The notes below the pieces were generated by a model. It did no database searches. It was given only the letters and a program-made list of their open reading frames with translations, and was not told where the DNA came from. The position numbers were made by a program, and so were the translations under genes. From positions 1 to 20,631 of the forward strand of contig CAZKTF010000035.1 of NCBI GenBank assembly GCA_964555565.1: a DNA stretch of 20,631 bases, given 5' to 3'. The stretch is from CAZKTF01 sp964555565 (GTDB lineage Bacteria; Planctomycetota; JAJSAM01; JAKLKS01). Position 1 is the first letter of the stretch, and every line of letters begins with the position of its first letter. This document shows positions 15,148 through 20,631 of this stretch, piece by piece.

Positions 15148-16230
15148 TCACATCGAGTCGAACTTCTCCCGGACCATCTGGCGCGCTTCGTCCAGGGTGA
15201 GGAACTCGCAGTCGTTGCCAAGGTCTGCAGCATGCCGTTCCGACTCCACGCTCAGTCTCGACGTAACGAAGAACTCACGGGAACTCCTTGCGGTTCTTCG
15301 GTTCAGCCAGTCGATGTCGATGGGCGCTTCCTCTGGTGCCTCGCTTCCGACCAGGAGCAGACCGTCGGACAGGGGCAGGTAGATGTTCCCCCCCGAACTC
15401 CGTGGCGAGAACAGGGGAGCCAACTCCGACCCCGGTCCACCGCCACCCAGGGCCACAACATCGCCCAGGATGAGAGTCCCCGCCGACTGTGGGACGAGTC
15501 TCCAAGTGCGCTCAGCCTTTCGCGGCCACCTCGAACGCTCGGCAAGCCAACGCGTCAGCGCCTCCACTTGCATCCGCGCCGAGAGTGCGCCGGGATCGAG
15601 GCCCCCCCGTACGCGGTCGAAGACCTGCTGCAGGTTGGCGGTGGTGTCAGCTTTCCTGAACGCTGCGATGGCGGGAACCTTCCCGACACGAAAGGCCTCT
15701 CGGGCTTGCGCCATCCGGGGATCGTCAGGCGCGATCCCTCCAGCCCGCGCAATCTCCGAAATGAACTTCTCGGCTTCCTTCTCCCAATTGGCCTCCATGC
15801 CTCTGAGCACCACGTCCTTGCCCTTGGCCGACATGAAGGCTGCGCGAACCTCAGAAGCCAGCCGCGTGACAAGGTCCCTGAGTCCGACTCGGATGTGCCG
15901 GCTCCGTATCGCGAGGTGCGCCACCATCTCCCAGAGGAGATCGTGGTCAAGTCCGTCGAGACTTTCCGCGCCACGAATCCGTCTCAGCACGCTCGCAAAC
16001 TGATCCTCCATCGGATTGAGGGCGTGCTCCAGGCTGTCCTCGACGCCCTCCCCGTAGAAGTCCTTCTCCACCCCGATGTTGTCGATGCTCGTTTCAAACG
16101 GCCTCGCACCCTTCCTGACGACCCAGGCGTACGGTCGTCCTCTCGGCGTTCTTGAAGCGAAGCCGGCCAGAAGGAAGCGCGGGATGAAGTGGGACCGTCT
16201 CGTGCCCTTCTTGCGCTTGCCGCCACTCAT
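15148..16230 (-). CDS. DUF4238 family protein (island)
   Basis: A protein of 360 aa; ATG 16230 overlaps the previous stop by 4 nt (ATGA). The N-terminus is basic and carries the DUF4238 signature S-H-F-I-P-R-F-L-L-A-G-F-A (about residues 13-25). The central part is helical (about 75-235) and the C-terminus is beta/alpha. Other conserved-looking positions are the D-F-Y-G-E-G segment (near 58-63) and Y-L-P-L-S-D-G near 291. No catalytic motif is certain. DUF4238 has no assigned activity that I can name. It is the last gene of the island operon, so it may be the effector or a partner of the small Abi-like protein immediately upstream. Confidence 0.8.
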   Translation of the reverse strand: MSGGKRKKGTRRSHFIPRFLLAGFASRTPRGRPYAWVVRKGARPFETSIDNIGVEKDFYGEGVEDSLEHALNPMEDQFASVLRRIRGAESLDGLDHDLLWEMVAHLAIRSRHIRVGLRDLVTRLASEVRAAFMSAKGKDVVLRGMEANWEKEAEKFISEIARAGGIAPDDPRMAQAREAFRVGKVPAIAAFRKADTTANLQQVFDRVRGGLDPGALSARMQVEALTRWLAERSRWPRKAERTWRLVPQSAGTLILGDVVALGGGGPGSELAPLFSPRSSGGNIYLPLSDGLLLVGSEAPEEAPIDIDWLNRRTARSSREFFVTSRLSVESERHAADLGNDCEFLTLDEARQMVREKFDSM

Positions 16231-16556
16231 CGGAACCGGCGCCCCACGCGGGCCCACATCTCCCTCAGGTTCGGGTCGTCGGTGTATCCCGCTCCTTCCA
16301 GCAACGGCATCAGGAAAGAGGGCAGCACCACCCTCTCGGCGACCTTCTCCTCCCCCATGCGCCTCTTGGCCTCGGCCGCCATCTCGACCAGGTTCTTCCA
16401 CTGCCACATCTTGCTGTGGTCGGCAAGCGCCTCGCCCGTGACCTTGAGGGGCTCGCCGAGGAGGCTCTCGACGAGCCGGGTCGCGGTCTTGATGAGTGGT
16501 GCAGGAACATCCGCCAACTTCGAGAGCACCTGGACGGCCGTACTCGGCTCGGGCAT
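16227..16556 (-). CDS. Short Abi-alpha/DUF4393-like protein (island)
   Basis: A protein of 109 aa from ATG 16556 (GGGGGAG upstream, 19 nt after the membrane-protein stop). It resembles the N-terminal half of the Abi-alpha family (DUF4393, PF14337): a helical T-R-L-V-E-S-L-L-G-E-P-L-K start, then a long helix, then P-L-L-E-G-A-G-Y-T-D-D-P-N-L-R-E-M-W-A. In the family the last element is A-L-P-L-L-E-x-A-x-x-E-D-D-x-x-L-x-x-L-W-A. Full members are about 200-260 aa, so this is about half length and ends just after that W-A motif. It may be a natural short form or a truncation. The resemblance is by eye from memory. Confidence 0.6.
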   Translation of the reverse strand: MPEPSTAVQVLSKLADVPAPLIKTATRLVESLLGEPLKVTGEALADHSKMWQWKNLVEMAAEAKRRMGEEKVAERVVLPSFLMPLLEGAGYTDDPNLREMWARVGRRFR

Positions 16557-16575
16557 GGCGGACTCCCCCTCGGGC

Positions 16576-17133
16576 CTACTCACCTTGGATGAGTCGAAGC
16601 CTGTACCGCATCGCGGCCTTCTCACAGACCTGTCCCAGAGTGCGGACCCGCCCGCTTCCCCGGGCGGCCCACGCATCCCTACCGGAGGCGATGACGGTCA
16701 ACTGATCTCCCCCTCCTGCGAGGATGACGAGGTACTCGTCGATGGCATTGAGCGCGTCCTCGACCTGCGCCCACTCGCGGAACCAGTCCACCTCCGTGCC
16801 GAGCACTGGACGACGCTCTGAGAAGGTCAGGGGGACGATGTGCCCGTGCTTCACCTGTCCCCAGGATCCGAGCGCCTCGCGGAACTGGCGACCGTAGGCC
16901 AGCGCCCCGTTCAGGTACTCGGTCACGAGCCTCTTGTCGTCCTGCTCCCGTGTCGTCGTCGCACTCTGCTCGTCTCGATCCTCCCGGAACCAGAGGAAGG
17001 CGAGCAGCCCCCCGCCGCCCAGGGCGACAAGCCAGAGGACCCAACCGGCGATCTCGCGGTCCTTGAGCAGTAGCGCCCACGCCGCCGCGACCGCCGCCAA
17101 CAAGATCCCGTTCACGATACGAGGATGCCTCAC
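16576..17133 (-). CDS. Two-TM membrane protein with soluble C-terminal domain (island)
   Basis: A protein of 185 aa. GTG 17133 overlaps the helicase stop (17130) by 4 nt, so translation is coupled. Hydrophobic helices lie at about residues 9-23 and 29-48, followed by a charged R-E-D-R-D-E-Q linker and a ~130-residue cytoplasmic domain ending R-Y-R-L-R-L-I-Q-G-E. I do not recognise the domain. The topology (two N-terminal TMs and a soluble domain) is shared with several anti-phage membrane effectors, but no motif supports a specific one. Confidence 0.75.
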   Translation of the reverse strand: MRHPRIVNGILLAAVAAAWALLLKDREIAGWVLWLVALGGGGLLAFLWFREDRDEQSATTTREQDDKRLVTEYLNGALAYGRQFREALGSWGQVKHGHIVPLTFSERRPVLGTEVDWFREWAQVEDALNAIDEYLVILAGGGDQLTVIASGRDAWAARGSGRVRTLGQVCEKAAMRYRLRLIQGE

Positions 17134-19043
17134 CTCACTGGCCAGCGGGCGTTGAGGTACGCCTCGCCGTCCTCTGTCTGAACCGGTCCTCCGTTCAGGA
17201 AAGTAGAGGGGCTCCGTCGCTCGATCACCCGAGCCTCACCCATGCGAGCCGTCGGACCTTGCCGTCTTCTTGCCCAAGTGAGGAATAGGTACTCCTTGGC
17301 CCTGGTCATGGCGACGAAGAGCAGGCGACGCTCTTCGCTCAGGTCATCCCCAGGGCGCGGGATCACGCCCTCTTCCACCCCGGCGACGATCGTGGCCCGG
17401 ACGGTCAGCCCCTTCGAGCCCGCCATCGTCATGATCCGGACCCCTTCGCTCTTCGATGCAGCCAGGTCCTTGCCGAGAGGCGTGATCTGTCCGAGGAACC
17501 GGTCGAGTTCCTGATCCGGCTCGGCGAGGGCGTCAAGCGACAGAAGAAGCGCCCGCATCTCCGGCGTGGGCAAAGGCACAACGGCACCATCGGCGGCGTC
17601 AGCAATCCACAGTCCCCAGCCGCCGGGCGCGGCGCCGGGCAGTGCATGGGCGGCAAGCCATCCAAGGGTCGCCTCGATCACAGTCCTCGCCCGACCCGCG
17701 GTCCCTCTCGGGGCACCCGCGAAGCCCGCCGCGCGCGCTCTCAGGAGCGCCTTCCCGAAGGGGCAGTTCTCCGCCCTCGCTCTGTCATACATGTGCCGGA
17801 AGAAGGCGTCACCGAGGCCACCTCCAAGTACGAGCAGGCTCGCCCAAGCAATGGAGTCCTCCCTATTGACGAGGAGCCGCATCACCTCCAGCAACTTCCT
17901 GTTGTCCTCGATGGCAAGCAGGCGCTTTACAGCATCGGGATCGGCGACCGAAATCCCCGTCTTCGCGATCTCCTCGCGAATCGGGCCACTGAAGGACCCC
18001 TGGTGGTCGCCACGGAGCAGGACGAGGATCTCCGCTGGAGGTACCCCTTCCCTCGCGACGAGGATCTGCACGATGGTAGCGATGCCCTGAGCTTCGGAGG
18101 TCTGACCTCGGAACGCGAGGACGGCCGCCTCGCCCTCGGGAGCCCCCGGTCGGCTCGTGAGCGGGGGCTTCCCGAGAGGACGGGACGGGTCGCCCGCGAT
18201 GACATGGCCCGCCCACTCGATGATGCGGCGCCCGCATCTCTGGGTGACGGAGAGCGTGTAGTCCGCCGCGCCCGGGTACTCGCTGAGGAAGCGACGGATG
18301 CCAGATGGATCTGCTCGCCGAAACGAGTAGATCGACTGGTCGTCGTCGCCTGCCGCGATCACCGTGCAAGCCTTGGCCGCCAGGAGACGCAGGACTTCGA
18401 GATCGCAGGCGTTCAGGTCCTGGTACTCATCAACCACGAGGAGGTCGAAGTCGATGCCCTTCAGGTCCGGGTGATTCAAGATCGCCATCCGCAGTGAGTT
18501 GGGCAACTCCGCAAGCAGCGTGTAGCCGTAGATCCGCCGATGCTCATTCCACGCACCGAGAAAGCGGGCCCGCTCCTCTGCGGTCACTCCCGGGTCGATC
18601 GCCGGGGCGAGGGACTCCCAGTTGGAGGCCATCTCGCGAATCAGGCGACGGAGTTGGGGCCTCTTCACCCCACACAGCCTCGCGAGAGACCTGTGGAGGA
18701 TGGTTGCCTCCTCCCAGTCGTCCGCTATCCGTAGCGGGCGCGGGAACTCTCCTGTCCCGGGGTTTCGGAGTAGCACGGAGATCGCGAACGAGTGGATGGT
18801 GGTCGGACGCTCGACCGAGGCGTTCGGGTTCTCTGACACCTTCAGAGCGAGTTCACTGGTCGCCGCCCGAGTGAAGGTCAGGAGCCTCAAGCGCGGTCGA
18901 GGTTCAACGCCCAGGTACTGCTCGATCAACGCGACCAGGGTGGCGCTCTTGCCAGTGCCCGGTCCCGCGAGAACCCTCGCGTGGCGGTCGTGGGCGTGGC
19001 GGAGGATCGCCGCCTGCTCGGGGGTCGGTGCGAACGGCGGCAT
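17130..19043 (-). CDS. UvrD/PcrA-like superfamily 1 helicase (island)
   Basis: A protein of 637 aa from ATG 19043 with GGAGGAGG upstream; a longer frame to 19259 runs through the tRNA-Sec gene and is rejected. Motifs: Q-motif (P-T-P-E-Q, 6-10), Walker A A-G-P-G-T-G-K-S-A (26-34), Ia F-T-R-A-A (57-61), Walker B V-V-D-E-Y-Q-D-L (203-210), III G-D-D-D-Q-S-I-Y-S-F-R-R-A (232-244), IV near T-Q-R-C-G-R-R-I (267-274), V near M-A-G-S-K-G-L-T-V (about residue 550) and VI V-A-M-T-R-A-K-E (about 590). Complete SF1A set, so it is expected to be an active ATP-dependent 3'-5' DNA translocase. First gene of the island operon. Confidence 0.93.
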   Translation of the reverse strand: MPPFAPTPEQAAILRHAHDRHARVLAGPGTGKSATLVALIEQYLGVEPRPRLRLLTFTRAATSELALKVSENPNASVERPTTIHSFAISVLLRNPGTGEFPRPLRIADDWEEATILHRSLARLCGVKRPQLRRLIREMASNWESLAPAIDPGVTAEERARFLGAWNEHRRIYGYTLLAELPNSLRMAILNHPDLKGIDFDLLVVDEYQDLNACDLEVLRLLAAKACTVIAAGDDDQSIYSFRRADPSGIRRFLSEYPGAADYTLSVTQRCGRRIIEWAGHVIAGDPSRPLGKPPLTSRPGAPEGEAAVLAFRGQTSEAQGIATIVQILVAREGVPPAEILVLLRGDHQGSFSGPIREEIAKTGISVADPDAVKRLLAIEDNRKLLEVMRLLVNREDSIAWASLLVLGGGLGDAFFRHMYDRARAENCPFGKALLRARAAGFAGAPRGTAGRARTVIEATLGWLAAHALPGAAPGGWGLWIADAADGAVVPLPTPEMRALLLSLDALAEPDQELDRFLGQITPLGKDLAASKSEGVRIMTMAGSKGLTVRATIVAGVEEGVIPRPGDDLSEERRLLFVAMTRAKEYLFLTWARRRQGPTARMGEARVIERRSPSTFLNGGPVQTEDGEAYLNARWPVR

Positions 19044-19081
19044 AGGCCCCCTCCTCCTACTCTGGCGCTCCCACCCTCCGA

Positions 19082-19106
19082 CCCCATGATGCCAGGAATC
19101 ACGGGG
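19082..19106. promoter_or_regulatory. Inverted repeat upstream of island operon (possible operator)
   Basis: CCCCATGAT and ATCACGGGG are inverted with one mismatch in nine around a 7-nt spacer. It is 39 nt upstream of the helicase ATG, between the gene and tRNA-Sec. It may be an operator or mRNA hairpin for the operon. No regulator gene lies in the island. Confidence 0.3.
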
Positions 19107-19182
19107 TCTCAGGTACCGGTTCGATACCCCCGTCACCCCGACCGGTGTCCCCCCGGGGCAGGAGGATCGTCGCAAGTCCTTG

Positions 19183-19278
19183 TGGCGGGAGCGCATCGGA
19201 ATCGAACCGACCAAGCCCCTTGTGGGGGCTTCACCGGTTTTGAAGACCGGGGGGTCCACCAGGAACCCATCCGCTCCC
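19183..19278 (-). tRNA. selC: tRNA-Sec (UCA anticodon)
   Basis: 96 nt including the encoded CCA, close to the 95 nt of E. coli tRNA-Sec. Starting at 19278: acceptor GGGAGCGG with GCGCTCCC (8 nt, seven pairs plus one G-G mismatch), discriminator G, then CCA. Anticodon stem CCGGT/ACCGG with loop CTTCAAA gives anticodon TCA (plus 19241-19243). A long 7-bp variable arm (AAGCCCC/GGGGCTT) and a T-arm (GTCGG-TTCGATT-CCGAT) follow. The 8+5 acceptor/T arrangement and the UCA anticodon are diagnostic. It is the intact attachment-site copy of the island, and it supports the UGA recoding at 10548-10550. Confidence 0.93.
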
Positions 19279-19330
19279 GCGGGTGGCGGGGATCCTACGC
19301 GGGGGCGGAAGCCTGTCCAGATCCTCCCAG

Positions 19331-19510
19331 AGGGGTCAGACCCCGGGCGCCTCGCGTGGCGTGCTGCGCCGTCCTCTGGGCGCCCGAGGTCAGACCCCCG
19401 GGCGAGCCCTCACCTTCCCGAGAGGTCAGACCCCGGGCGCCTCGCGTGACGTGCTGCGCCGCTGCTTGGGCGCCCGAGGTCAGACCCCCGGGCGAGTCCG
19501 CGCCTTTCGA
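19331..19510. repeat. Two tandem 90-bp repeat units with internal inverted motifs
   Basis: Units 19331-19420 and 19421-19510 align at an exact 90-bp period with few differences. Each holds GGTCAGACCCC at the start and GAGGTCAGACCCCCG near the end, plus a GGGCGCC/GGCGCCC palindrome. There are only two units and no spacers, so it is not a CRISPR. No ORF on either strand here is convincing. Confidence 0.85.
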
Positions 19511-19536
19511 AACGGGCTGCCCCGGTGCGTCCCGCG

Positions 19537-19846
19537 CTAGCCTCGATTCTCGCGCCAGGAGTTCTGCTAACACGCTGGAGCCTCCGTCCTTGGGGAGGAG
19601 GCTCCGATCCATTAGCACGACTGCGTTCCGATAGCGGAAGCTCGACCGTACCCTCGCCACACATCGCGCTCCGAGGCTCCTCAGTGAGGCGCGCGGGAAA
19701 CCCGCCGCTGCGAGCCGATCATCCAAGATCACACCACCCAATCCGATACCGCTACGCCCCGGCCAACGCGGCGCTGTGAGGTTGCGAAATCGAAGCGACG
19801 AAGGCGGATCTGTTAGCGCAACTTCTGCCGCGAGAATCGAGGCTAG
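19537..19846. mobile_element. 310-bp non-autonomous transposable element (MITE-like)
   Basis: The outer 18 nt of both ends (CTAGCCTCGATTCTCGCG at 19537-19554 and its inverse at 19829-19846) are identical. Over 36 nt the inverted repeats match 32/36 (to 19572 and from 19811). Both ends carry CTAG, so a TA or CTAG target duplication is possible. The interior has no transposase; it holds a GGAGCCTCC/GGAGGCTCC 9-bp hairpin near 19579-19607. The right end overlaps the stop codon of the EamA gene. Together with the tandem repeats it fills the 564-nt gap after tRNA-Sec. Confidence 0.8.
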
Positions 19847-20631
19847 TGGCCGTGCCTGTGGTGGATGTCGGGGACGTGGGGATGGGAGTGGACGAGGCTC
19901 CCGTGGCGGTGGGGATGGGTGTGGGGCTCGGGGCCCTCGTCGCCGCGGTGGTCGTGGCGATGGTGCTCGTCGTGGACGTGCTCGTGCTCGTGCTCCATCT
20001 CCTCGTGGGCATGGGCGTGCTCGTGGCGCTCGCGGGAGAGGAGCCAGACGCTCGCCGCCAGCAGCGGCAGGGCCGCGGCGACCGCGGGGCCCGGGCGCTC
20101 CCGGAGCGTGACCCAGGAGGCCGCGGCGCCGAAGAGGGGGGCGGTCGAGAACACGGCCATGGTCCTCGCGGCGCCGAGGCCGGCGAAGGCCCGGAGGACG
20201 AGGACCAGCGAGAGACCATAGGACAACGCCCCCACCGCGGCGGCGCCGAGGAGGACGGCGGGAGACGACGGGATCGCGGCGCCGGTGGCGGCCGCGATCG
20301 CGAGGGACGCGAGCCCGGCGAGGAGGCCCTTCCCGCAGGCGACGCGCACCGGGTCCATGTCGGAGAGGGCCCGCGAGAGGTTGTTGTCGAACGCCCAGCC
20401 GAGGGTGGCGCCGGCCACGAGGAGGACCCCCGCGGCGGATGCCCCGCCTCCGGCCGCCCAGGGCTGGGCGAGGACGACCCCGGCGGCCGCGGCCAGCCCG
20501 ACCGCCCCCCAGGCCGCCCGGCCCACGTGCTCGCGGAACAGGGCCGCCGCGAGGACGGCCGTGAAGGCCCCCTCGAGCGCGAGGAGGAGCGAGGCCACCT
20601 GCCCCTCCACGCGGGCGAGGCCGTGGAACAG
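19843..20631 (-). CDS. EamA/DMT transporter with His-rich C-terminal tail (partial, 5' end beyond the window)
   Basis: 262 codons are visible before the window edge; the frame is open to 20631, and an internal ATG at 20610 is not the true start. The first visible segment (L-A-R-V-E-G-Q-V-A-S-L-L-L-A-L-E) resembles the middle of the first EamA repeat, then several more membrane helices follow, ending near L-A-A-S-V-W-L-L. The last ~60 residues carry about 23 His, with acidic residues, in H-x-H repeats (H-E-H-A-H-A-H, H-V-H-D-E-H-H), a probable metal-binding tail. Such His-rich tails recur in a subgroup of DMT proteins, so the tail appears complete. Its UAG stop lies in the CTAG end of the adjacent transposable element. 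Confidence 0.85.
   Translation of the reverse strand: MFHGLARVEGQVASLLLALEGAFTAVLAAALFREHVGRAAWGAVGLAAAAGVVLAQPWAAGGGASAAGVLLVAGATLGWAFDNNLSRALSDMDPVRVACGKGLLAGLASLAIAAATGAAIPSSPAVLLGAAAVGALSYGLSLVLVLRAFAGLGAARTMAVFSTAPLFGAAASWVTLRERPGPAVAAALPLLAASVWLLSRERHEHAHAHEEMEHEHEHVHDEHHRHDHRGDEGPEPHTHPHRHGSLVHSHPHVPDIHHRHGH

Larger units (their letters stand above)
14899..19278. mobile_element. Genomic island integrated at tRNA-Sec (selC), about 4.3 kb, no integrase seen
   Basis: It is bounded by the tRNA remnant (14899-14964) and the intact tRNA-Sec (19183-19278). It carries only a four-gene minus-strand operon. Its base composition differs from the flanks: one sampled 60-nt line (15721-15780) has 34 G+C, against 44 in a flanking line (3421-3480). 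selC is an established integration site in enterobacteria (for example the LEE island and phage phiR73). No integrase or other transposition gene is present, so the island is immobile or depends on a helper. The 183 nt between the remnant and the DUF4238 stop hold nothing I recognise. Confidence 0.75.

Noticed and set aside
19110..19136. T-arm-like sequence GGTTCGATACC upstream of tRNA-Sec
   Set aside because: The bases flanking the loop do not form a 5-bp T-stem, and no other tRNA arms surround it.
19044..19259. N-terminal extension of the helicase gene
   Set aside because: It reads through the tRNA-Sec gene. The ATG at 19043 has GGAGGAGG upstream.
19331..19510. CRISPR array
   Set aside because: Only two contiguous 90-bp units with no unique spacers and no cas genes.
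19295..19741. 148-aa minus-strand ORF as a transposase remnant
   Set aside because: It runs through the tandem repeats and the MITE-like interior and has no transposase motif that I can identify.

Overview
This window is a high-GC bacterial chromosome segment with GC-rich third codon positions. It carries lipoproteins, HEAT-repeat and carboxypeptidase-regulatory-like proteins, REP-like palindromes and a selenocysteine system. These traits fit a high-GC Gram-negative lineage such as Planctomycetota, Acidobacteriota or Myxococcota. I cannot assign the phylum from sequence alone.

Region by region: (1) 1-1988, minus strand, is an LpoB-like/COG3014-like lipoprotein pair, truncated at the window edge. 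(2) 2118-4922, plus strand, is a tight operon of a half-size GDT1/UPF0016 transporter, an ABC ATPase and a large membrane exporter subunit. It is followed by a cluster of palindromes. (3) 5115-9534 holds a 2x[4Fe-4S] ferredoxin, a YqgE/AlgH protein, a stand-alone receiver protein divergent from a CheB-type methylesterase, and an M2 (ACE-like) peptidase. (4) 9816-10781, minus strand, is a secreted thioredoxin-fold protein whose apparent interruption is an in-frame UGA. Reading it as Sec gives a U-P-P-C redox motif, and a bacterial-type SECIS hairpin follows the UGA. (5) 10942-12736 holds a possibly 5'-truncated carboxypeptidase-regulatory-like ORF and a DUF433/DUF5615 toxin-antitoxin pair. (6) 12806-14761 is a HEAT-like lipoprotein.

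(7) 14899-19278 is the most interesting segment. An intact tRNA-Sec gene (selC, 19183-19278, minus strand) sits at one end. A 66-nt copy of its 3' part (63/66 identical) lies 4282 bp away at 14899-14964. Between them is a four-gene, lower-GC, translationally coupled operon: a UvrD-like helicase, a two-TM membrane protein, a short Abi-alpha/DUF4393-like protein and a DUF4238 protein. This has the geometry of an island integrated at selC with no integrase, and it is a candidate uncharacterised anti-phage cassette.

(8) 19279-20631 holds a two-unit 90-bp tandem repeat, a 310-bp element with 36-bp terminal inverted repeats (the outer 18 perfect) that abuts the stop codon of the next gene, and the 3' part of an EamA transporter with a histidine-rich tail. 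The selenoprotein and the tRNA-Sec support each other: a Sec-decoding host needs both, and the island has inserted at the tRNA gene without destroying it.
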